Below are positions 7,208 through 15,071 of a stretch of 15,138 nt of DNA, one piece after another. Numbering within the stretch: the stretch's first letter is position 1; each line of letters starts with the position of its first letter. Origin of the DNA: Treponema sp. (GTDB taxonomy: Bacteria > Spirochaetota > Spirochaetia > Treponematales > Breznakiellaceae); NCBI GenBank assembly GCA_031264475.1, contig JAISEA010000023.1, positions 1-15,138 on the forward strand. Direction: 5' to 3'. The notes under the pieces were generated by a model that searched no databases, was not told where the DNA came from, and was given only the letters and a program-made list of their open reading frames with translations. A program made the translations under genes and the position numbers.

Positions 7208-7343
7208 ATATTATAGACAAGAGGGGGTATAAAAAATACCTGTCTTCTTTCGGGCAAGCGTGGATATTCCTCTTGCTCTGAAAGCCATATTGCCGACTAC
7301 GTAAGAAAGCTTGCTCCGCGAGTTATATTTTCTACCATATAGA
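7208..7343. other. intergenic stretch with a small hairpin
   Basis: GGTAT (7226-7230) and ATACC (7236-7240) form a 5-bp stem around AAAAA, extended by AGACA (7215-7219) with TGTCT (7241-7245) across a 6-nt bulge. It could be a weak terminator. I see nothing else here. Confidence 0.3.
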
Positions 7344-7503
7344 GTGTCTGGCACCGCTTGCTCGGCTTCGTGATAATATCTGAAGGTGCCAGACACCGCT
7401 TGCTTGCCTTCATGATAATATCTAAAAGTGCCAGGCACCGCTGACTTGCCTTCGTGATAATATCTGAAGGTGCCAGACACCGCTTGCCCGGCTTCGTAAT
7501 AAT
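7344..7503. repeat. 42-bp tandem array, three full units and one partial
   Basis: Units start at 7344, 7386, 7428 and 7470. Each begins with a version of the dispersed near-palindrome (GTGTCTGGCACC, GTGCCAGACACC, GTGCCAGGCACC, GTGCCAGACACC), followed by a CGCTTGCTTGCCTTCG-like segment and TGATAATATCT. The period is a multiple of three, so on the minus strand it reads as a 14-residue repeat containing GTFRYYHEG. That frame is probably an accident of the period. The array lies about 150 bp upstream of the pectate lyase start and could affect its transcription. Confidence 0.85.
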
Positions 7504-7585
7504 TGATCGTAATTTCACAAAACAATTACTGAAAATTACAGGGATTCTCCTCTATCCTAGTATTAGGAATTCTAGCTACTCACGG

Positions 7586-7599
7586 CTTAACTTGTTAAG
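7586..7599. promoter_or_regulatory. palindrome upstream of the pectate lyase operon
   Basis: CTTAAC-TT-GTTAAG is a perfect inverted repeat with 6-bp arms, 51 bp before the pectate lyase ATG. It overlaps TTGTTA (7592-7597), a possible but weak -35 box with a poor -10 (TATCTA) 17 bp later. It is a candidate operator or part of the 5' leader. I could not identify a convincing promoter between 7504 and 7649. Confidence 0.35.
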
Positions 7600-7633
7600 G
7601 CGGAGTTTGAGCGTTATCTATTATGGAAAGAAC

Positions 7634-7639
7634 AGGAGG
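7634..7639 (+). promoter_or_regulatory. Shine-Dalgarno that sets the pectate lyase start
   Basis: AGGAGG lies 10 nt before the ATG at 7650. An in-frame ATG at 7623 lies upstream of this site and would add nine residues before the signal peptide, so 7650 is the better start. Confidence 0.8.
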
Positions 7640-7649
7640 TTCCATAGGT

Positions 7650-10433
7650 ATGAAGAAGATTTTATTTATCTTATTAGCTGTTTCAACCGCGATTTCGGCG
7701 TGTCGGGACGCGGAGCCGGTAATCACAGGTCCTATTGAGACAGGCGTGCGTATAAGCGTTGGACACGGCGAGCGCACCGTTGTGCCTGACGTGAGCGGTT
7801 TGTATTACACGTTGGACTTGACTACTACAGGAAAGGAGCCGGTAGTAGAGGTTATCGCGGAGTCGGAGACGTCAAAGACGGTGAATCTTACGCCCGGCGT
7901 GTGGAGTTTGGACATTGAAGGCTACCTTTGCGAGACAGACGCGGAAGATGGACAGGTTACGCCGGTAGTACGGGGTAATGTCGGAAATATCACGGTGCTG
8001 GGCGGCAACATAACAGACGTAACCGTGCCGTTAGAAGCCGCGGAGCCGTCAGCGGGCAAGGGCGCTTTGGACTACGAGGTCTATTTCCCCGCATCGGTGG
8101 ATAATGCCGAACTGACCCTTACCCTCTACGGCGGCGGTGTGGATATAGTGTATGATCTCACGCTCGGTTACGGGGAGGGGGGTAATATAGGGTCTATAGA
8201 GCTTGACGCCGGCTATTATCGCTTAGCCATAGCTCTGGACGACGGAGACAAACAAGTCAGGCAGAGAGACATCGTCCATATTGTAGACAAACTTGCGACG
8301 ACTGCTGTTTATACTTATACGGCTGACAGCTTTGCGGAGCCGCAAGAAGAGGGCGATGAAGGCGATGATCCGCTTGCCCTCGGCGTGAATATCCTTGATT
8401 ATGACGGCTGGTTCAATGCCGCGTATATTACGTGGGAACCGTTGGACGCCGCCGAAACATACGAAGTTCATTACAAGAAATCAAACGAGTCCGCTTATGT
8501 TAAGGCGGATGCTCCTCTTATACGCAACTACGGCGCGTATTACCGGGCTGACGTTATGGGAATAGTCGCGGGTTCTTACGACTTAAAGGTACGCCCTGTC
8601 TTCGACGAAGAGGCGCAAATCATAGCGCTTGACGAAGAGCGCGTTGTGAACGTGCAGTCCCACGACCGAAGCGGCTACGCCTTTGCGAACAACAAGGTCC
8701 CCGGCGCGTATACTATGGACGGCGCTCCTAAGCCTAACGCGAGGATCATCTATGTTACCGACCAGAACAAGGACACGATCAGTCTCGGCGTGAACGTAGA
8801 CGGCAAGGGCGATAAAACGCAGACAGGCATACAGAACATCCTCGACGGGCATAAGAAGGGCAACGAGTCCCGCCCGCTTATCGTCAGGCTCATCGGACAG
8901 ATCAAGAGCGGCACATGGACTTCTAGTTACGCGGGCGATATGATGTTTGAAACCAAGAACGACACTGACACCTATATCACGCTGGAAGGCGTGGGCGAAG
9001 ACGCGACCGCGGACGGCTGGGGCGTGCGCATGAAGAACGCCTCTAATATTGAAATAAGCAACATAGGCTTCATGAATACCGCCGCGTCAGAAGGAGACGA
9101 CGTTGGGCTTCAGCAGAAGAATTACTATATATGGGTTCACAACTGCGATCTCTTCTACGGCAAAGCCGGCGGCGACTCGGATCAGGCTAAAGGAGACGGC
9201 GCGATGGACGCTAAAGGGTCTACGTACGTCACCTTCTCCTATAACCACTTCTGGGATAACGGCAAGACACATCTGCTAGGAAACAAGGAAACTGGTCCTG
9301 ACGGCGGCGCTGGACTGCTTACACTTCACCACAATTGGTACGACCATTCCGACAGCCGTCATCCCCGTGTGCGGGTTCACCAAGTCCACGTATACAACAA
9401 CTACTACGACGGCATCGCCAAATACGGCGTGGGTGCGGCGGTTGACTCTACGATCTTCGTGGAAAGCAACTACTTCCGCGCGACCAAATACCCCATGCTG
9501 ATCTCTATGCAGGGTTCGGACGTGTGGGACGGCGCTAAACAGCAGAACGATTACACGAATAAGCCGACTTTCTCAAAAGAAGACGGCGGTTTCATCAAAG
9601 CCTACAACAACTCCATTGACACCACGGTATCATCTTTCCGCTTCGTAGCCTATGGCGCGAGCGGTTATCCAGCCGCGGTTGATACAACCGTTGACTTTGA
9701 CGCATACGTCGTGGAAAACCGCAACGATACAGTGCCTTCGTCGGTAAAGGCTGATAAGGGCGGGCATACCTACAACAACTTTGACACGGCGGCTGGCTTC
9801 TATACCTACACCGCGGATACGCCTGAGCAAGCCAAAGACAAAGTCATCCAATACGCGGGGCGTATGGGCGGCGGAGACTTCAAATGGACCTTTACCCAAG
9901 CGGACGACTCAAGCTCTGACGTAAACAAAGCCTTGCAGACCGCGCTTACTTCCTATACTACGACCCTCGTCTCTGCACAAGGCGGCAACGGCGGCGGTGA
10001 AGGCGGAAGCGGCGAAAGTGGCGGTGGCACAGGCGAAGGCGGCGGCGGCACAGGCGAAGGCGGCGGTGGGATCAGCGAAGACAGCATAACGTGCGACTTT
10101 ACAGGGAGGGCTAATTCCAACCCCGCGGTGTTCACTATCACAGGAAATTACAGCAATGGCAAGGGAAGCGCTACCGTCAATGGAACGAGTTACACCGATT
10201 GTCTGAAGATGGAAAGTAGTACGAACATCTCGTTTACCACGACAGAGACCATGACTTTGACCTTGTATTTCGAGAACCAGAAGTCGCCTGAAACAGGCAA
10301 GAAGGTTAAGATTGACGGGGACAACCAGACGACCGATACTAACGCGAAAGTTACTGTATCCCTTGCCGCTGGGTCTCACACGATAACGAAAGGGGATGGT
10401 ATCAATCTCTTTTTCATAGAGCTAACCAAATAG
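7650..10433 (+). CDS. lipoprotein pectate lyase, family PL1, multidomain
   Basis: A 927-residue secreted lipoprotein that should cleave polygalacturonate by beta-elimination. The signal peptide MKKILFILLAVSTAISAC ends in a lipobox with Cys18. Residues ~30-225 are beta-rich modules I cannot name, and ~240-335 is FN3-like (TWEPLDAAETYEVHY). The PL1 parallel beta-helix spans ~340-770. WVHNCDLF (495-502) and GDGAMDAKG (515-523) give the calcium aspartates D516 and D520. YDHSDSRHPRVRVHQVHVYN contains the catalytic-arginine motif RHPRVR (570-575). A glycine-rich linker (778-808), partly a 7-residue repeat GGGTGEG, leads to a C-terminal beta-sandwich often attached to pectate lyases. It is the first gene of an operon with the repeat lipoprotein: its stop lies in the next Shine-Dalgarno, and 12 bp separate the frames. 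The exact subfamily is uncertain. Confidence 0.92.
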   Translation: MKKILFILLAVSTAISACRDAEPVITGPIETGVRISVGHGERTVVPDVSGLYYTLDLTTTGKEPVVEVIAESETSKTVNLTPGVWSLDIEGYLCETDAEDGQVTPVVRGNVGNITVLGGNITDVTVPLEAAEPSAGKGALDYEVYFPASVDNAELTLTLYGGGVDIVYDLTLGYGEGGNIGSIELDAGYYRLAIALDDGDKQVRQRDIVHIVDKLATTAVYTYTADSFAEPQEEGDEGDDPLALGVNILDYDGWFNAAYITWEPLDAAETYEVHYKKSNESAYVKADAPLIRNYGAYYRADVMGIVAGSYDLKVRPVFDEEAQIIALDEERVVNVQSHDRSGYAFANNKVPGAYTMDGAPKPNARIIYVTDQNKDTISLGVNVDGKGDKTQTGIQNILDGHKKGNESRPLIVRLIGQIKSGTWTSSYAGDMMFETKNDTDTYITLEGVGEDATADGWGVRMKNASNIEISNIGFMNTAASEGDDVGLQQKNYYIWVHNCDLFYGKAGGDSDQAKGDGAMDAKGSTYVTFSYNHFWDNGKTHLLGNKETGPDGGAGLLTLHHNWYDHSDSRHPRVRVHQVHVYNNYYDGIAKYGVGAAVDSTIFVESNYFRATKYPMLISMQGSDVWDGAKQQNDYTNKPTFSKEDGGFIKAYNNSIDTTVSSFRFVAYGASGYPAAVDTTVDFDAYVVENRNDTVPSSVKADKGGHTYNNFDTAAGFYTYTADTPEQAKDKVIQYAGRMGGGDFKWTFTQADDSSSDVNKALQTALTSYTTTLVSAQGGNGGGEGGSGESGGGTGEGGGGTGEGGGGISEDSITCDFTGRANSNPAVFTITGNYSNGKGSATVNGTSYTDCLKMESSTNISFTTTETMTLTLYFENQKSPETGKKVKIDGDNQTTDTNAKVTVSLAAGSHTITKGDGINLFFIELTK
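9981..10073 (+). repeat. glycine-linker repeat in the pectate lyase gene
   Basis: A low-complexity segment encoding a Gly/Glu/Ser/Thr linker between the beta-helix and the C-terminal domain. It contains two nearly identical 21-bp units (starting GGCGGYGGCACAGGCGAAGG) and is therefore a likely site of length variation. Confidence 0.8.
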
Positions 10434-10437
10434 GAGG
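10432..10437 (+). promoter_or_regulatory. Shine-Dalgarno of the FIVAR lipoprotein gene, overlapping the upstream stop
   Basis: AGGAGG shares bases with the pectate lyase stop codon TAG (10431-10433) and lies 8 nt before the ATG at 10446. This indicates co-transcription and likely re-initiation by terminating ribosomes. Confidence 0.85.
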
Positions 10438-10445
10438 AGACGTAA

Positions 10446-13400
10446 ATGTTAGGAAAAGCTATAACAAAGATTGTTTCGGTTCTTATCGTGTCGGCATTTC
10501 TGATGGGAATGTTGGCTTGCGAGGAGAGCGGGGGAGGCGGTGGAGCCGTCGCTCCTAATCTGACGGCGCTTGACGCGCTTATCAATGAAGCAGACCAGCT
10601 TGCCAATGAGACTATGACTGCGGACTCCGCAGACAAGGTTCCCGTGGGTAAGTATTGGTCCTCCCAAGAAGCCAAAGACGCTTTTAGAAAGTCCATTGCT
10701 CAGGCTATCAGAGGTAGGCAAGCAACGGGAAGCACACAGGCGACTATAGAGGAGGCGAGACAAGCCTTGGAGCAAGCTGTCGCGGCGTTTGAAGCCGAAA
10801 GACAACAGGGAACCAAGGTAGAAGTAGTGAATAAGACCGCGTTGAACACGGCTATAACCACGGCGAATGGCGCCAAGAGCGGTATCAACGTCGCGGCGTC
10901 TGCTGACGAGGTTCCGAAGGAAGTAAGGTTTGTAACGCAGGCTGTCATGGACGCGCTGAACGCCGCGATTGCGGATGCGCAGGCAATAGCCGAGAAAGCG
11001 GACGCGACGCAGGCTGAAGTTGACGCGCAAGTAACCGCGTTGAATAGCGCAGTTAGTACCTTTAACGCCGCAAAAGCCCTTGGGACGAATGAGACGATAC
11101 AGAGCGCGGATAAGACCGCGTTGACTACAGCTATCACCACGGCGAACAGCGCCAAGAGCGGGATTACCGTTGGGGCGTCTGCCGATGCGGTTGCGTCAGG
11201 GGTAAGGTTCGTAACCCAGACTGTTATGGACGCGCTGGACGCCGCGATTGCTACGGCTGAAGCTATAGCCCAGAAAGCGGGCGCGACGCAGGCTGAAGTT
11301 GACGCGCAGGTAACCGTGTTGAACAACGCAGTCAGTACCTTTAACGCCGCAAAGCAGACGGGCGCCAAGGCGGTTGACAAGAGTGCGCTGACTGGGGCTA
11401 TAACCGCGGCGGATGGCGCTAAGAGCGGTATCAACGTTGCGGCGTCTGCTGACGAGGTTCCGTTAGGAATAGCGTTTGTAACACAGGCTGTCATGGACGC
11501 GCTGAACGCGGCGATTACCGCGGCTGAAGCCATAGCCCAGAAAGCGGGCGCGACGCAGGCTGAAGTTGACGCGCAGGTAATCGTGTTAAACAGCGCGGTT
11601 ACCACCTTTAACGCCGCGAAAGGCACGGGGACGAATGAGACGATACAGAGCGCGAATAAGACCGCGTTGACTGGGGCTATAACTGCGGCGAATAGCGCTA
11701 AGAGCGGGATCGTCGTAGGAACGTCTGCTGGCGAGGTTGCGTCAGGAGCGCCGTTTGTAACGCAGACCGTCATGGACGCGCTGAATGCCGCGATCACCGC
11801 GGCTCAGGCAATAGTCCAGCAAGCGGGCGCGACCCAAGCCCAAGTTGACGCGCAGGTAACCGCCTTGAACAACGCGGTCAGTACGTTTACCGCCGCGAAA
11901 CAGACAGGCGCCAAGATCGATACTCCCGTGGTAGATAAGGGCGCATTGACTGCGGCTATAGCCGCGGCGGGTAATGCCAAGAACGGGATTACCGTTGCGG
12001 CGACCGCTGGTGAAGTTGCGTTAGGGGTGGACTTTGTAACACAGGCTGTCATGGACGCGCTGAACGCGGCGATTACCGCGGCTCAGGCAATAGCCGATAA
12101 AGCAGACGCGACTCAAGCCCAAGTTGACGCGCAGGTAACCGCCTTGAACAACGCGGTCAGTACGTTTAACACCGCGAAAGGCATCGGGACGAATGAGACG
12201 ATACAGGACGCGGATAAGACTGCGTTGACTGAGTCTATAGCCGCGGCGGATAACGCCAAGAGCGGGATCGTCGTAGGAACGTCTGCTGACGAGGTTGCGT
12301 CAGGAGTGCCGTTTGTAACGCAGACCGTCATGGACGCGCTTAACGCCGCGATTGCGGACGCACAGGCAATAGCCGATAAAGCAGACGCGACGCAGGCTGA
12401 AGTCAACGCGCAGGTAATCGCCTTGAACAACGCGGTTACCACCTTTAACGACGCGAAACAGACGGGTACTAATACCGATACGCCCGTAGTGGATAAGACC
12501 GCGTTGACTGGGGCTATAACTGCGGCGAATAGCGCCAAGAGCGGGATCGTCGTAGGAACGTCTGCTGGCGAGGTTGCGTCAGGAGTGGCGTTTGTAACGC
12601 AGGCTGTCATGGACGCGCTTGATGGCGCGATTGCGGACGCTCAGGCAATAGTCCAGCAAGCGGGCGCGACCCAAGCCCAAGTTGACGCGCAGGTAAGCGC
12701 CTTGAACAACGCGGTCAGTACGTTTACCGCCGCGAAACAGACAGGCGCCAATGCTGACGCGCCCGCGCTCCTCATATTCAACCAAGGCAGTCCCGCGGCG
12801 GGAACCACTACGGCTGTACCCGCCTTAAACGGCGCGAATAGGCTCGTGTTCAGCAATACCAATCCAGAGGCTCAATTTCCCAACGACGCGACCCTTGTAG
12901 CGGGCAATACGGTCGTCTACCTCAATACGCCAATGGAAGGGGCGTTTACCTTCAGCGCCAGAGTTAAGATAACCGCGCGAAACACACAGTCTTACGGCGG
13001 GGCAAGCGGCGTTATCTTCGGCGCCTTAGCGAACCCCGCGCAGATAAGCGAAACAGCCCCGCTCTACCCCGTGCGCTTCGTAGGCGCGCGCATGGGAACC
13101 GATGGCGTGAAGCGCTTGTACCGCTCAACCTCCGCCGCCGCCAACGGCGCGACCGGCACTACGTATGACGGCTATTGGGACGAGGAATTCATCCTGAAAG
13201 TGGAACGCACGTCCAGCCAATACACGCTTGGCTTCTACAACAGCAAAGACGTGTCTGACGCCAAAGGCACATGGACAGCGAGTAGCGGCATGATAGCAGA
13301 CCTAGTCGTGAGCGCACCGGTTTATCCGGGGTTAATCATCGGCGCTGTGGATGTGGAGGTATCCAATATCAGCATTACAGCGGGCGGGCAGACTGTCTTT

Positions 13401-14768
13401 AGCACACCAGCTACGACTGCAAGTCCTTGGGCGGCGAAGAGCGTTACCGTTTCAACAAGCAACCCGATAGGCGCGGGGGACGGCTATGATTACCAGAGCA
13501 TCGCCGCTGACTTCCCGCCAGCAGGCGTGCCGCTCATCGCAACCGTTGAACCGACCAATGCGGATAACCTAGCTGTAACTTGGTCTATAAGCGCTGGCGG
13601 CGCGAACGCTTCCGTTACGCAGGCGGGCGTGGTAACGATTAACAGTATTACAGACAGCACGGACATAACCGTCAAAGCCGCTAGTAGCGTTGCGAGTATT
13701 TACGGCGAGTTCAAGTTCCACATCACAAAGGACGCGCCGCAAGTAACAGGCGTAACGGTCAGCGGGACTGACAACGTTATGGTGGGTAAGAGCGCCGCGT
13801 TCACCGCTGAGGTAGCGCCCGCAATGTTGTCGCAAGAAGTTACCTGGCGTGTCGCAAACGGGACGGGACAGGCGACCATAGCCGCGGGCGGCGTGTTAAG
13901 CGCGACCAAGGCTGGCGCCGTAACCGTCTATGCAAAGTCAGTCGCCCAAGGCGCAGGCGGCGATGGCGTGGAATCCGCTGGCTACCCGGTTACCATTACC
14001 CCCTATGAGCGCCTAGCATGGTGGAACTTCCAGACGTTGCCTACAGGGTGGACGGAAAACAGCAACTACAGCGGTAGCAACACCACATACCGCGATGTGA
14101 ATGATGAACTAGACATGGTATTTCTCGGATCGCGGGGTCAGAAGGTGGAAACAACGGCGGGAGCGCCTGCGGGGAGTTCGTTCTCCAACGGTCGCCATAC
14201 GTCCGGCGGAACGGGCGACTTTGCTACTATTAGTGAGGTGCAAGGTCCGTTTACTATCATCTTGAACTACGCTTCTAATAACGACAATGCGCGGCGTCCA
14301 GCGGTCAAAGTCAATGGGACTCTATACGATGGGGGTGAGCTTTCTGGTGGTGGAACTGATCCTAAGACGTACATCTACACCTATACTGGAACCGACAAGG
14401 TTACCGTTACACTGACCAATGGCAACAGTAGCAACCCTGGCTCTATCTATGACGTTATCATCAAGGACCCTAGTTCCGATCTGCCGATAATCGTGAGCTT
14501 CACAGACAAGGGCGCGGGCGCGTTCAACCAAGGCGACTTCACCCTTTCCCGCTCAGGCGCCGGCGGCAACGCCAAAACAAAGAGCGTAAGTCTCGCGGGC
14601 TCGTGGGACAGCGTAGAGTGGTTTATCGACGGCAAGTCCAAAGGCACGGGCAACAGCGTTTACATAAACTCGACGAACTACACGCTCGGAGGACATACGT
14701 TGGAGGTAGAGGTAACCAAAGACGGAGTCCCCTGGTCAAAGGGAGCGAAGTTTACCGTAACCAATTAA
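10446..14768 (+). CDS. large FIVAR-repeat lipoprotein with Ig-like and sugar-binding-like domains
   Basis: A 1440-residue envelope protein. The signal peptide ends at MGMLAC (Cys25), a loose lipobox of the type spirochaetes accept, followed by EESGGGGG. Residues 39-128 form a divergent FIVAR-like helical unit. Residues 129-775 are seven close copies of about 93 residues containing FVTQxVMDAL and ATQAxVxAQV. Residues ~776-985 may be a jelly-roll (concanavalin-like) domain. Two Big_2/Ig-like domains follow (~997-1095 and ~1100-1185). Residues ~1188-1342 (WWNFQTLPTGWTENSNYSG onward) look like a carbohydrate-binding beta-sandwich of the pectate-lyase-associated kind. Residues ~1346-1440 end in a module (WFIDGKSKGTG, KFTVTN) that I associate with treponemal lipoproteins. 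No catalytic motif is visible. It probably serves as a stalked surface adhesin or polysaccharide-capture partner of the co-transcribed pectate lyase. Domain names are from pattern memory. Confidence 0.85.
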   Translation: MLGKAITKIVSVLIVSAFLMGMLACEESGGGGGAVAPNLTALDALINEADQLANETMTADSADKVPVGKYWSSQEAKDAFRKSIAQAIRGRQATGSTQATIEEARQALEQAVAAFEAERQQGTKVEVVNKTALNTAITTANGAKSGINVAASADEVPKEVRFVTQAVMDALNAAIADAQAIAEKADATQAEVDAQVTALNSAVSTFNAAKALGTNETIQSADKTALTTAITTANSAKSGITVGASADAVASGVRFVTQTVMDALDAAIATAEAIAQKAGATQAEVDAQVTVLNNAVSTFNAAKQTGAKAVDKSALTGAITAADGAKSGINVAASADEVPLGIAFVTQAVMDALNAAITAAEAIAQKAGATQAEVDAQVIVLNSAVTTFNAAKGTGTNETIQSANKTALTGAITAANSAKSGIVVGTSAGEVASGAPFVTQTVMDALNAAITAAQAIVQQAGATQAQVDAQVTALNNAVSTFTAAKQTGAKIDTPVVDKGALTAAIAAAGNAKNGITVAATAGEVALGVDFVTQAVMDALNAAITAAQAIADKADATQAQVDAQVTALNNAVSTFNTAKGIGTNETIQDADKTALTESIAAADNAKSGIVVGTSADEVASGVPFVTQTVMDALNAAIADAQAIADKADATQAEVNAQVIALNNAVTTFNDAKQTGTNTDTPVVDKTALTGAITAANSAKSGIVVGTSAGEVASGVAFVTQAVMDALDGAIADAQAIVQQAGATQAQVDAQVSALNNAVSTFTAAKQTGANADAPALLIFNQGSPAAGTTTAVPALNGANRLVFSNTNPEAQFPNDATLVAGNTVVYLNTPMEGAFTFSARVKITARNTQSYGGASGVIFGALANPAQISETAPLYPVRFVGARMGTDGVKRLYRSTSAAANGATGTTYDGYWDEEFILKVERTSSQYTLGFYNSKDVSDAKGTWTASSGMIADLVVSAPVYPGLIIGAVDVEVSNISITAGGQTVFSTPATTASPWAAKSVTVSTSNPIGAGDGYDYQSIAADFPPAGVPLIATVEPTNADNLAVTWSISAGGANASVTQAGVVTINSITDSTDITVKAASSVASIYGEFKFHITKDAPQVTGVTVSGTDNVMVGKSAAFTAEVAPAMLSQEVTWRVANGTGQATIAAGGVLSATKAGAVTVYAKSVAQGAGGDGVESAGYPVTITPYERLAWWNFQTLPTGWTENSNYSGSNTTYRDVNDELDMVFLGSRGQKVETTAGAPAGSSFSNGRHTSGGTGDFATISEVQGPFTIILNYASNNDNARRPAVKVNGTLYDGGELSGGGTDPKTYIYTYTGTDKVTVTLTNGNSSNPGSIYDVIIKDPSSDLPIIVSFTDKGAGAFNQGDFTLSRSGAGGNAKTKSVSLAGSWDSVEWFIDGKSKGTGNSVYINSTNYTLGGHTLEVEVTKDGVPWSKGAKFTVTN
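10830..12770 (+). repeat. seven FIVAR-encoding tandem repeats of about 279 bp
   Basis: Units start at 10830, 11109, 11376, 11655, 11934, 12213 and 12492. All are 279 bp (93 codons) except the second, at 267 bp (89 codons). They alternate between two types. Odd units 1, 3 and 5 carry FVTQAVMDAL and end with GTNETIQ. Even units 2, 4 and 6 carry FVTQTVMDAL and end with KQTG. The true repeat is thus a pair of about 546-558 bp. Unit 7 is a mosaic: its outer parts match unit 4 almost exactly, while its centre is of the odd type. A diverged eighth unit (10560-10829) precedes the array. Confidence 0.92.
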
Positions 14769-14834
14769 GAAAGGCGGCGCAAGGGGCGCGTAGAGGCGGC
14801 GGCGTCTGACACCTGCTCGGACAGGCAAGAACAA
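14769..14834. other. 3' flank of the lipoprotein gene
   Basis: GC-rich sequence holding one copy of the dispersed motif (GTCTGACACC, 14804-14813). No stem with a T-tract is visible, so the operon's terminator is not identified. Confidence 0.4.
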
Positions 14835-14897
14835 TGAGCAGAGAGCAGTGAGTAATGAGCAATGAATAATGAGCAGTGAGCAGAGAGCAAAGAGGAA
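14835..14897. repeat. heptamer array, nine TGAGCAR-like units
   Basis: Nine consecutive 7-bp units in exact register: TGAGCAG, AGAGCAG, TGAGTAA, TGAGCAA, TGAATAA, TGAGCAG, TGAGCAG, AGAGCAA, AGAGGAA. The period is not a multiple of three and stops occur in all frames, so it is non-coding. Confidence 0.85.
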
Positions 14898-14925
14898 AGA
14901 TGAGATGTGCGGCGGTGTTACTTTG

Positions 14926-14953
14926 CTAACTGCTAACTACTAACTGCTACTTG
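14926..14953. repeat. second heptamer array, four CTAACTR-like units
   Basis: Four 7-bp units, CTAACTG, CTAACTA, CTAACTG and CTACTTG, in exact register. The unit has the same length as the neighbouring array but a different sequence, and is not its reverse complement. Confidence 0.75.
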
Positions 14954-14956
14954 TTA

Positions 14957-15071
14957 TTAACCGAGCGGTTGGGAGTGGCTTAACCGAGCGGTTTCGAGTG
15001 GCTTAACCGAGCGGTGTCAAGTGTCTTAACCGAGCGGTTTCAAGTGACTTCACCGAGCGGAGTCAAGTGTC
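14957..15071. repeat. 23-bp tandem array, five units with a palindromic core
   Basis: Units start at 14957, 14980, 15003, 15026 and 15049, exactly 23 bp apart. The consensus is TTAACCGAGCGGTTTCAAGTG plus two variable bases. Units 1, 2 and 4 contain the perfect inverted repeat AACCG-AG-CGGTT. Units 3 and 5 carry one and two differences in it. The array could be a cluster of binding sites or small hairpins. It is not CRISPR, because there are no unique spacers. Confidence 0.88.

Noticed and set aside
7211..7525. Minus-strand 104-codon frame with a 14-residue repeat (GTFRYYHEG)
   Set aside because: The repeat comes from the 42-bp array, whose period is divisible by three. There is no good ribosome binding site, and the repeated block matches a non-coding palindrome found elsewhere in the window.
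7623..7649. Upstream in-frame ATG for the pectate lyase
   Set aside because: It lies before the AGGAGG at 7634-7639 and would place nine polar residues before the signal peptide. The ATG at 7650 fits both the Shine-Dalgarno and the lipoprotein signal.
10700..11797. Long minus-strand open frame (365 codons) and similar ones at 11804-12052 and 12113-12610
   Set aside because: They are antisense to the FIVAR repeats. Alanine-rich GCG/GCC codons leave the opposite strand free of stops, and the periodic composition explains the length.
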